Shown here: positions 1 to 5,767 of the stretch, piece by piece
Layout of the letters: each line of letters begins with the position of its first letter
Numbering within the stretch: position 1 is the first letter of the stretch
From: Actinomycetota bacterium
GTDB lineage: Bacteria > Actinomycetota > Thermoleophilia > Gaiellales > Gaiellaceae
Reading direction: 5' to 3'
Assembly (NCBI GenBank): GCA_003162235.1
Contig: PMMN01000070.1
Span: 1-7,417, forward strand
DNA length: 7,417 nt
Notes under the pieces: model-generated
What the model was told of the DNA's origin: nothing
Databases searched by the model: none
Seen by the model: only the letters and a program-made list of their open reading frames with translations
Translations under genes and position numbers: made by a program

Positions 1-656
1 TTGCCGATCCGCTCCCTGACGGCTCGGTAGGCGCGGGTCGAGTAGACGCGGAAGACCGTGGTGGCGCCGAGCATCAGCGGCATCACGGTCAGGGTCGCCA
101 GCGCCAGGCGCCAGTCGAGCACGAACAGGATCGCGGCAGAGCCGACCAGCATCAGCGTGTTCTGGATCAGGGTCGAGACGCCGTCTGTGACCAGCTGATC
201 GAGCGCCTCGATGTCGTTGGTCATGCGGCTGACGATCACGCCGGTGCGGTTGCGTTCGTAGAAGCCGAGCGAGAGCCGCTGCAGGTGCCCGAACAGCTTG
301 CGGCGCAGGTCGGCCAGGACGCGCTCGCCCACCCAGCCGGTGTAGTAGCTCTCGGCGTACCCGGTCGCCCAGTTCGCCAGACCGATCAAGAGGAAGACGA
401 TCACGATGATCACGAGCACGTGCGCGTCGCCCTTCGTGATACCGCGGTCGATCGCCATCTTCGCGAGGAAGGGAGGCGCGAGCCCGGTCGCCGCGGCCGC
501 CAGTAGCGAAAGCAGGGCAAGAGCCGCCCGGCCCTTGTGCGGAGCCACAAGCTGCGCCAGCGCGCGCAGGCGCCTGGCCGTCTGGCGCCATGACCAGTCC
601 TGCACCTTCTCGTTTCCTACGCGCGTCAGGTGCTGGTGGGGTTGCCAGACCTTCAC
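1..656 (-). CDS. ABC exporter, second half-transporter subunit (membrane domain only, cut by the window edge)
   Basis: This is the N-terminal 218 residues of an ABC exporter half-transporter; the rest, including the whole ATPase domain, lies left of the window. The visible part is a type I exporter membrane domain. Hydrophobic segments lie near residues 43-62, 79-98, 162-181 and 184-202. The intracellular coupling region around residues 128-155 contains GFYERNRTGVIVSRMTNDIE, a pattern typical of multidrug/lipid exporters. The start is GTG at 656-654, which overlaps the TGA of the upstream subunit by 4 bases (GTGA) and implies translational coupling. AAGG lies a few bases upstream as a weak Shine-Dalgarno. 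An in-frame GTG at 605 is an alternative start. Because the upstream subunit has a non-catalytic Walker B, I infer that this protein is the other half of a heterodimer and should carry the catalytic Glu. The substrate cannot be told from sequence. Confidence 0.93.
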   Translation of the reverse strand, partial: MKVWQPHQHLTRVGNEKVQDWSWRQTARRLRALAQLVAPHKGRAALALLSLLAAAATGLAPPFLAKMAIDRGITKGDAHVLVIIVIVFLLIGLANWATGYAESYYTGWVGERVLADLRRKLFGHLQRLSLGFYERNRTGVIVSRMTNDIEALDQLVTDGVSTLIQNTLMLVGSAAILFVLDWRLALATLTVMPLMLGATTVFRVYSTRAYRAVRERIG

Positions 657-2482
657 CGCGGTGCCTTCCCGCTTCCGTTTCCGTCGCCGGCGTGCTCCTC
701 CAGCCGCCCGGCCATCTCCTGCTCGACCAGTCCGTGCTCGTAGATCTCGCGGTAGATCGCGGAGGTGCCGAGCAGCTGCTCGTGGCTGCCGCGGGCGGCG
801 ATCCGCCCGTGCTCGAGCACCACGATCTCGTCGGCCAGGGCGATCGTCGAGAGCCGGTGTGCGATCACGATCGTGGTGCGCCCGCGCACGGCCTGCTCCA
901 GCCCGGAGCGGATCTGCGCCTCGGTGGTGGCGTCGACCGAGGCGGTGGCGTCGTCGAGGATGAGGATGCGCGGGTCGGTGAGGAGCGCTCGCGCGATCGC
1001 CAGGCGCTGGCGCTGGCCGCCCGAAAGCGTGACGCCGCGCTCGCCCACCTCGGTGTCGTAGCCGTCGGGAAGGCGCTCGATGAACTCGTGCGCCTGTGCC
1101 AGCCGGGCGGCGCGCTCAACCTCCTCGAGGCTCGCATCGGGGCGTCCGAAGGCGATGTTCTCGCGCACGCTGGCCGAGAAGAGGAAGGGATCCTGGGCGA
1201 TCACGCCTACCTGCGGCCTGAGCGCCGAGAGCTCGAGGTCGCGCACGTCGGCGCCGTCCACGAGCACGCGTCCGTCGGTGACGTCGTAGAAACGAGGCAC
1301 GAGCGAGGCGAGCGTCGTCTTGCCCGATCCGGTCTGCCCGATCAGCGCCACGGTCTTGCCGGGCTCCAAGACGAGGTCGACGTCTTCGAGCACCGTTCGC
1401 CCGGTTGCGTAGGAAAAGCCCACCTTCTCGAAGCGAATCTCGCCGGGCCCGGCCGGTAGCTCGAGCGCGCCGGGACGCTCGGCGATCTCCTCGGGCTCGT
1501 CCACGATCTCGAAGATGCGCTCGCCGGCCGCGGTCGCCCGCTGTGCCTGGCCGATCCAGGTGCCGATCTGCCGCAGCGGGAACATCAGCATGTTGAGCAG
1601 GAAGGCAAACGAAACGAACCACTGCAGCGCGAGCTGGCCGTGAATGACCATCCAGCCGCCGTAGAGGAGCACGCCGGCCTGGGCGAAGAGCGGAATGAAG
1701 CCGAGCAGAGGGATGTAGAAGGACTGCTGGCGATTGGCCTGGATGCTGCGCGAAAACAGGCGCTCGTTGCGCTCGGCGAAGCGCTCGGCCTCGGCGTCCT
1801 CCTGGGCGAAGGCCTTGACCACGTGCACGCCCGTGATGTTCTCCTCGGCCGAGGTGGCGACGTCGGCCATCTTCTGCTGCACGTCGCGGAGCACTGGGTG
1901 GGAGATGTGGCTGTAGCGGTAGGCGACGGCGATGATCAGCGGCGTTACCGCGATCGTCACCAGCGCCAGCTTCCAGTCGAGGTAGAGCATCACCGCGGCC
2001 ACGCCGAACACGGTCAGCACGTGCTGGGCGAAGAAAATCAGCCCGTAACCGAGGAAGAAGCGAACCAGGGTCAAGTCGACCGTCGAGCGCGAGAGCAGCT
2101 GCCCGGTCTGGTGGCGGTCGAAGAACGAGAATGAGAGCCGGACGAGCTTCGAGTAGATGCGCATGCGCAGGTCGTACTCGACGCCGAGTGCTTGTTTGCC
2201 GGCGATGAAGCGGCGCCCGGACATGAAGAGAGCGCGCGCGACCCCGGTCGCCAGGATCAGCGCGATCAGAGTCCAGAGCTGCTGGTGGTGACCGTTCTTG
2301 ATCGCGCCGATCGCCGCGCCGGAGAGAAGAATGATCGCGATCTGAGCGGCCTGCGCCCCGACGGCCAGCACGACCGACAACGCCAATCCGACCCGGTACG
2401 GTCGCAAGAAGCCGACCAGACGGAAGAAGGTGCGCCTGTTCTGACGTCGCGACGCTGGAGTTTGTTCGAGTGCGATGTCCAT
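653..2482 (-). CDS. ABC exporter, first half-transporter subunit with degenerate Walker B (609 aa)
   Basis: A full-length half-transporter (membrane domain, then ATPase) that would sit in the cytoplasmic membrane and export an unknown substrate. Hydrophobic helices lie near residues 31-58, 69-86, 143-168, 170-188, 255-277 and 287-304. The coupling region has [19 protein letters not shown] (about 118-136). The ATPase domain shows Walker [10 protein letters not shown] (382-390), Q-loop Gln430, signature LSGGQ (486-490), Walker B ILILDD (506-511), D-loop SVD and H-loop His542. The residue after Walker B Asp510 is Asp511, where active ABC ATPases have Glu. The same change marks the degenerate site of heterodimeric exporters such as TM287/288 and BmrCD, which fits the overlapping second subunit. 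The start is ATG at 2482: an upstream extension to 2692 is open, but it would run through the promoter and operator and has no family resemblance. Upstream there is no clear Shine-Dalgarno. A drug or lipid export role is inference. Confidence 0.95.
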   Translation of the reverse strand: MDIALEQTPASRRQNRRTFFRLVGFLRPYRVGLALSVVLAVGAQAAQIAIILLSGAAIGAIKNGHHQQLWTLIALILATGVARALFMSGRRFIAGKQALGVEYDLRMRIYSKLVRLSFSFFDRHQTGQLLSRSTVDLTLVRFFLGYGLIFFAQHVLTVFGVAAVMLYLDWKLALVTIAVTPLIIAVAYRYSHISHPVLRDVQQKMADVATSAEENITGVHVVKAFAQEDAEAERFAERNERLFSRSIQANRQQSFYIPLLGFIPLFAQAGVLLYGGWMVIHGQLALQWFVSFAFLLNMLMFPLRQIGTWIGQAQRATAAGERIFEIVDEPEEIAERPGALELPAGPGEIRFEKVGFSYATGRTVLEDVDLVLEPGKTVALIGQTGSGKTTLASLVPRFYDVTDGRVLVDGADVRDLELSALRPQVGVIAQDPFLFSASVRENIAFGRPDASLEEVERAARLAQAHEFIERLPDGYDTEVGERGVTLSGGQRQRLAIARALLTDPRILILDDATASVDATTEAQIRSGLEQAVRGRTTIVIAHRLSTIALADEIVVLEHGRIAARGSHEQLLGTSAIYREIYEHGLVEQEMAGRLEEHAGDGNGSGKAPR

Positions 2483-2488
2483 GGGCTT

Positions 2489-2525
2489 ATATCGATCAAC
2501 GTCGATGATCGATTTGTATCGATAT
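2489..2525. promoter_or_regulatory. Candidate operator: four TCGAT boxes with nested inverted repeats
   Basis: TCGAT occurs at 2492-2496, 2502-2506, 2509-2513 and 2519-2523, giving 10-, 7- and 10-base spacing. Two inverted repeats are nested here. ATCGATCA (2491-2498) pairs with TGATCGAT (2506-2513), with a near-symmetric 7-base centre. ATATCGAT (2489-2496) pairs with ATCGATAT (2518-2525). The cluster covers the predicted -10 box, the start site and the leader of the ABC exporter operon, a position that would block transcription when bound. No regulator gene lies in the window, so the binding protein is unknown. The arms flank about one helical turn, which suits a dimeric repressor; that reading is inference. 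Confidence 0.6.
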
Positions 2526-2541
2526 GTCAGGTTAGCGTCAA
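2513..2541 (-). promoter_or_regulatory. Predicted housekeeping-sigma promoter of the ABC exporter operon
   Basis: On the minus strand TTGACG (2541-2536) is separated by 17 bases from TACAAA (2518-2513). This is a good -35 (5 of 6 to TTGACA) with a moderate -10 (4 of 6 to TATAAT). Transcription would start near 2506, leaving a leader of about 25 bases before the ATG at 2482. The -10 box lies inside the TCGAT box cluster. A second AT-rich hexamer, TATAAG, sits only 3 bases before the ATG and is too close to be a normal -10. Confidence 0.55.
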
Positions 2542-2643
2542 GTCGGCGGGGCTGGTCAGGCGGATCGAGCGTCGCCCAGGCGACTTCACTTGCCTCCTGA
2601 GGCTCGACGATGCGAGTCTTTAGGGACCTTGAGCGACGAAGAC

Positions 2644-3336
2644 GTGACAGACCGTGGCGACGCCGGTGGAAACCTGTCGTCGGGGCGTACACGACAGGTG
2701 ATAGAGCGCTTGTTGCGTGAGCGTACTGCCGTGGCGCGATCGGACGGCAGCTTCCATACCTTGTTCCCTGTTGGCGTCAGCGCCGCGGAGGGCGAAGCCC
2801 TGCGGGAGTGGGTGCAACGAGAAGACGCGATCCGTACGATCGAAATCGGCCTCGGTTATGGCATAGCGGCGCTGTTCGTGTGCGAAGGCTTGCTCGCGAA
2901 CGACGACCCCGGCGCACGCCACGTTGTCGTTGATCCGTACCAGTCAACGAGGTTTGCCAACTGTGCGTTCCAGTTCATCGACGAGGCGGGGGTCGCAGAG
3001 CTGGTGGAGTACCACCCGGAGGAATCGGAGATCGTCCTCCCGCGCTTCCTCGCCGAGAGTCGCAGCTTCGACCTTGCTTTCGTCGACGGCAATCACCGGT
3101 TCGACGGCGTGTTTCTCGACCTCATCTACCTCGGCCGGCTCGTGCGCGCGGGGGGAATTATCTTCGTGGATGACTACCAGCTACCGTCGGTAGCGCGCGC
3201 AGTCTCCTTTTGCACGACCAACCTTGGGTGGACGGTCGAAGAAGTATCCACCGACGACGATCTCCATCATTGGGCCGTTCTCCGGACGACGCACGTCCCG
3301 CCTCAGCGACCGTTCGATCACTACGTCGAGTTCTGA
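2644..3336 (+). CDS. Class I SAM-dependent methyltransferase, Methyltransf_24-like (about 230 aa)
   Basis: A Rossmann-fold methyltransferase of unknown substrate, cytosolic by lack of any signal or membrane segment. Motif I is EIGLGYGIA (residues 67-75). The acidic residue after strand 2 is Asp97 in VVVDPYQ. LAFVDGNHRFDG (144-155) and GGIIFVDD (170-177) match the strand 4/5 pattern of the Methyltransf_24 family (FIDGdHsyegv ... GGvlvvdD). The start is uncertain. TTG at 2590 and TTG at 2629 are also in frame, but the 2590-2643 stretch contains a TTA codon, rare in such genomes, and no good ribosome site, so I take GTG at 2644. It is divergent from the exporter operon. Counted blocks inside the gene are about 60-65% G+C against about 67-72% in neighbouring genes, which hints at separate acquisition. 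Its 3' end overlaps the convergent glycosylase gene by 16 bases. Confidence 0.8.
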   Translation: MTDRGDAGGNLSSGRTRQVIERLLRERTAVARSDGSFHTLFPVGVSAAEGEALREWVQREDAIRTIEIGLGYGIAALFVCEGLLANDDPGARHVVVDPYQSTRFANCAFQFIDEAGVAELVEYHPEESEIVLPRFLAESRSFDLAFVDGNHRFDGVFLDLIYLGRLVRAGGIIFVDDYQLPSVARAVSFCTTNLGWTVEEVSTDDDLHHWAVLRTTHVPPQRPFDHYVEF

Positions 3337-3965
3337 GTTAGGTGGCCGGCCTCAGGGGACATTCTTGAATACTCGCCCAAGGCGCTCTGCAAGAGTTCGA
3401 GCGCTCGCTCGAGCCGCGCCCGGTTAGCCGCTTCGTTGAGCCAGCCCGAGGCGCCCGAGGGATGCGGTAGCGGGATCGCCACGGCCCCGTCCAGCTCGAT
3501 CCGCTCGCCGACGCAAGCCAGCGAGCCTAGTCCGAGCAGCCGCTTGATCGCCACGCCTCCGACCGGTACGAGCAGCTTCGGCTGGAGCAAGCGCATCTCC
3601 CACTCCTGCCAGAACGAGCAGAGCCGGCGCTCCTCCGGGGTCGTGGTCCGGTCGCCGCGGCCCGAGGGCGGCTTGCCGGGGTAGCAGCGGGTGACCGCGG
3701 CGCAGTAGAAGCTCGCGTAGAAGCGCTCCTCGTCCAGCTCCAGCCAGCGGCGGAGCGCCCGGCCGGCGCGGCCTCGCCAGGGACGCCCCTCTTCGCCCTC
3801 GCGCACACCCGGCGCCAGGCCGAAGAGGTAGGCGCGCTGCCCCGCGTGGCCCTCGATGACCGGCGCCGACTCGAGCTGGTGGCCGGCATCGACGCAGGCC
3901 CGGCAGACGCGGTTGTCGCGCTGCAGTGACGCGAGCGAGCGGTATGTGGAGCGCCGCCTCGTCAA
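3321..3965 (-). CDS. Uracil-DNA-glycosylase-superfamily protein, Fe-S (family 4-like), variant active site
   Basis: A 214-residue protein related to the Fe-S uracil-DNA glycosylases that remove uracil from DNA to start base excision repair. The first cluster cysteines are in CRAC (Cys21, Cys24) and the second pair is Cys94 (VTRC) and Cys116 (RRLC), the family 4 CxxC...C...C layout. Motif A is GLAPGVREGEEGRPW (49-63), followed by RGRAG. Motif B is LPHPSG (176-181), with the expected His178. Relative to family 4 enzymes (from memory of Thermus UDGa), Leu50 replaces the first Glu of GExPG, Glu56 keeps the later motif A Glu, and Ala90 replaces the usual Asn before the third cysteine. Uracil excision is therefore not assured. 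The TTG start at 3965 overlaps the TGA of the upstream methyltransferase by 4 bases (TTGA), so translation is probably coupled; no Shine-Dalgarno is visible. It ends inside the convergent methyltransferase gene. Confidence 0.85.
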   Translation of the reverse strand: MTRRRSTYRSLASLQRDNRVCRACVDAGHQLESAPVIEGHAGQRAYLFGLAPGVREGEEGRPWRGRAGRALRRWLELDEERFYASFYCAAVTRCYPGKPPSGRGDRTTTPEERRLCSFWQEWEMRLLQPKLLVPVGGVAIKRLLGLGSLACVGERIELDGAVAIPLPHPSGASGWLNEAANRARLERALELLQSALGEYSRMSPEAGHLTQNST

Positions 3966-4549
3966 GAGCGCACGACCACGAACCAGTCGCCCGCGAAGAT
4001 CACTTCGCCGCCGCCGAGCTCCGCGGCCAGCTCCTCGGCGACGAAGAAGCGCTTGTACACCTGCCAGCTCGAGCCGTCCTCGAGGATCCGCTCCTGCACC
4101 TCCTCGCGACCTCGGTCGGGCCGGAGCGCGGCGTCGCAGACGACCAGCTCAGGGGCGACGCGAGCAGCCTCGGCTAGGAAAAGCGATCGCTCGCTTTGAT
4201 CGAGGTGGCCGTAGAAATGAGCTGTGAAGACGCGCTCGAAAACGCCGTCCGCGAACGGCAGCGCGAAGGCGTCGCCGCGAACGAAAGCGGCTTCGGGAAC
4301 GCGCTCGCGGGCGATCTCGAGCATTCCTTCGCTCTGATCGAGCCCGACTACCTCGCCCGGGAGGTGTCGGGTCAGAAAGCCGGTCCCGCAGGCGATGTCG
4401 AGGGTGTGAGCGAAGGGAAGCGAGGTCAACGCCCGCCCGAGCGCCGCCAGCTCCCGCTCCCAGCCGGGCCGCTCGCGCTCGCCGAACAGGCCGCGACCGA
4501 GGTACCAGTCGTCGTACTCCGGCGCGCGTGCGTCGTAGTACTTCCTCAC
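3962..4549 (-). CDS. Class I SAM-dependent methyltransferase, Methyltransf_11/25 type (195 aa)
   Basis: A small soluble methyltransferase of the UbiE-like fold. It opens with VRKYYDARAPEYDDWYLG, a head commonly seen on such enzymes. Motif I is LDIACGTGFL (50-59), the ribose-binding acidic residue is Asp71 in GLDQSEGML, and motif II is RGDAFALPFADG (91-102), followed by HFYGHL (111-116). The acceptor substrate cannot be inferred. The same frame stays open far upstream (to 5179), but that part lies opposite the formimidoyltransferase gene and is a shadow. GTG at 4549, directly before the conserved KYYD head, is the natural start. A TACTCT box 7 bases upstream suggests a leaderless transcript. 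The stop overlaps the start of the glycosylase-like gene, so the two form an operon; no known pathway explains the pairing. Confidence 0.88.
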   Translation of the reverse strand: MRKYYDARAPEYDDWYLGRGLFGERERPGWERELAALGRALTSLPFAHTLDIACGTGFLTRHLPGEVVGLDQSEGMLEIARERVPEAAFVRGDAFALPFADGVFERVFTAHFYGHLDQSERSLFLAEAARVAPELVVCDAALRPDRGREEVQERILEDGSSWQVYKRFFVAEELAAELGGGEVIFAGDWFVVVRS

Positions 4550-4555
4550 GCAACC

Positions 4556-4562
4556 TAGAGTA
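4556..4562. promoter_or_regulatory. Shared -10 element for two divergent leaderless genes
   Basis: Only 18 bases (4550-4567) separate the divergent starts at 4549 (minus) and 4568 (plus). Within them TAGAGTA reads TAGAGT on the plus strand, 6 bases before the ATG of the formimidoyltransferase gene. It reads TACTCT on the minus strand, 7 bases before the GTG of the methyltransferase gene. Both fit the TANNNT -10 consensus at the distance expected when transcription begins on the start codon. No Shine-Dalgarno is present for the plus-strand gene, and at most a weak AGG precedes the GTG. No clear -35 was identified on either side; any would lie inside the opposite coding region. Confidence 0.6.
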
Positions 4563-4567
4563 ACCGC

Positions 4568-5500
4568 ATGCCGTATCCGCTGGAAGCTGTTCCCAACTTC
4601 TCCGAGGGCCGCGACCGAGCGACGATCGACGCGATCGCCGAAGCGCTTGTCGCTCACGCCAGGCTGCTCGACATCCACGCCGATCCCGATCACAACCGCT
4701 CGGTCTTCACGCTGGCCGGGAGCGAACAAGAGCTTGTCGCCGCGCTTCTGGCCGGAGTCTCGCTGGCGCGGGAGCGGATCGACCTGCGCCGGCACGAGGG
4801 CGTTCATCCCCGTGTCGGAGTTGCAGACGTTGTGCCGCTCGTGGCAATCCGGCCCGAGGACATCGAGCGAGCGCGAGCGGCCGCGCTCGAGCTGGGCGAG
4901 CGAATCGGCTCGGAGCTCGGGTCGCCGGTCTTCCTCTACGGGGAGCTTGCGTCCGGGCGCCGTCTGGCCGAGCTCCGCCGCGGCGGAGTGGAGGAGCTGG
5001 CGCGCCGGATCGCGAGCGGCGAGCTGGAGCCGGACTTCGGGCCGTTGAGCCTCGATCTGCGCGCCGGCGCGGTGCTGGTCGGCGCCCGCCATCCTCTGAT
5101 CGCCTTCAACGTCAACCTGCGTGGGAGTCTCGAGGCGGCGAAGGAGATCGCAGCCGCCGTGCGCGAGGGTGGCAGCCACGGCTTCGACGGGGTGCGCGCG
5201 CTCGGGTTGGAGCTAGGCGGATTCGAAGTAGGTGCTTCTCACGCTCTCGGCGCCGGCCGAGAACGCGAGATCGGTCTCGTCCAGGTGAGCATGAACATCG
5301 AGGACTGGCGGGCGAGCGGCTTGAGCGAGCTCGTCGCGCGCATCGAGAAGGAGGCCGCCGTACGCGGCGCTGAAGTCACCGGCTCGGAGCTGGTCGGGCT
5401 GCTACCGGCCGGCGCCGCTCTGGGGGTCTCGCCCGCGTCCCTTCATTTGGAAGGGTTCGACGAGTCTCAGATCCTCGAGGCGCGCCTGGCCGGCGAGTAA
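4568..5500 (+). CDS. ftcD: Glutamate formimidoyltransferase, stand-alone (310 aa)
   Basis: This enzyme moves the formimino group from N-formimino-L-glutamate to tetrahydrofolate, the last step of one route of histidine breakdown, in the cytosol. Recognised by EAVPNFSEGRD (6-16), LLDIHADPDHNRSVF (33-47), IDLRRHEGVHPRVGVADVVP (71-90) and ARHPLIAFNVNL (173-184). His80 in the HPRVG motif matches the catalytic His of the mammalian enzyme. Both formimidoyltransferase subdomains are present, but the cyclodeaminase domain found fused in animals (about 540 aa) is absent, so formimino-tetrahydrofolate must be processed by another protein. No hut gene is nearby. Some bacterial stand-alone family members can also clear 5-formyl-tetrahydrofolate in place of 5-FCL, and that is an alternative role here. 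Start: ATG at 4568, with a leaderless-type -10 box 6 bases upstream. A strong hairpin follows the stop at once. Confidence 0.93.
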   Translation: MPYPLEAVPNFSEGRDRATIDAIAEALVAHARLLDIHADPDHNRSVFTLAGSEQELVAALLAGVSLARERIDLRRHEGVHPRVGVADVVPLVAIRPEDIERARAAALELGERIGSELGSPVFLYGELASGRRLAELRRGGVEELARRIASGELEPDFGPLSLDLRAGAVLVGARHPLIAFNVNLRGSLEAAKEIAAAVREGGSHGFDGVRALGLELGGFEVGASHALGAGREREIGLVQVSMNIEDWRASGLSELVARIEKEAAVRGAEVTGSELVGLLPAGAALGVSPASLHLEGFDESQILEARLAGE

Positions 5501-5526
5501 CTGTGCCGGTTTGAGAACCGGCACAG
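5501..5526 (+). terminator. Intrinsic terminator-like hairpin without a U-tract
   Basis: Immediately after the TAA of ftcD, CTGTGCCGGTT (5501-5511) pairs perfectly with AACCGGCACAG (5516-5526) around a TGAG loop. The next bases are AATCGATGCATTT, so no T-run follows at the proper place. Hairpins without a U-tract are common at gene ends in GC-rich actinobacteria. Perfect pairing and position directly after the stop favour a 3'-end signal for ftcD. Confidence 0.75.
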
Positions 5527-5753
5527 AATCGATGCATTTCCGGCGACTTTATCCGGTACCGTTTCACGACCCCGCGGGTGGGTGGATCTTGGCGGGGGGC
5601 GGCGTAACGTGGTGCCGTCACGCACCCAGCCGACGGGTCTTCATTCCGCTTGGCGCTCACGGGCGGGCGGCGGCGGAACTTATTGCCGGTCCAGCTCGAC
5701 GCACTTCTAGCGCGTCCGCGCAAGTCTGTGCTCGCGGCAACGGCCGCTAGCGC

Positions 5754-5759
5754 TAATCT
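5754..5759 (+). promoter_or_regulatory. Candidate -10 box before the small membrane protein gene
   Basis: TAATCT matches the TANNNT consensus and ends 8 bases before the ATG at 5768. No Shine-Dalgarno lies between them (the interval is TGGCGGCG), so the transcript would be leaderless or nearly so. No convincing -35 was found 16-18 bases upstream. It follows about 230 bases of non-coding DNA after the ftcD hairpin, consistent with a new transcription unit starting here. Confidence 0.45.
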
Positions 5760-5767
5760 TGGCGGCG

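Noticed and set aside
590..2134. Long plus-strand open frames opposite the ABC exporter (for example 590-1459 and 1640-2134)
   Set aside because: They mirror the exporter coding strand. The exporter frame carries all expected motifs, while these read as Arg/Asp/Leu/Gly/Val-rich translations without family features, usual for GC-rich antisense.
2483..2692. N-terminal extension of the first ABC subunit up to 2692
   Set aside because: It would translate through the -35/-10 and TCGAT operator region and overlap the divergent methyltransferase start; the text does not look like an exporter N-terminus.
4550..5179. N-terminal extension of the 4549-3962 methyltransferase up to 5179
   Set aside because: It lies opposite ftcD, shows no methyltransferase features, and the conserved KYYD head begins right after GTG at 4549.
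5576..5599. Possible G-quadruplex in the gene-free stretch
   Set aside because: Only three separable G3 tracts are present (5576-5578, 5580-5582 and the 5594-5599 run), so a standard three-layer quadruplex lacks its fourth tract; a two-layer form is too common to call.
5376..5750. Small open frames around the ftcD end and the intergenic region on both strands (5376-5723 minus, 5511-5750 plus)
   Set aside because: They cross the hairpin, have no recognisable domain and have compositions expected of random GC-rich frames.
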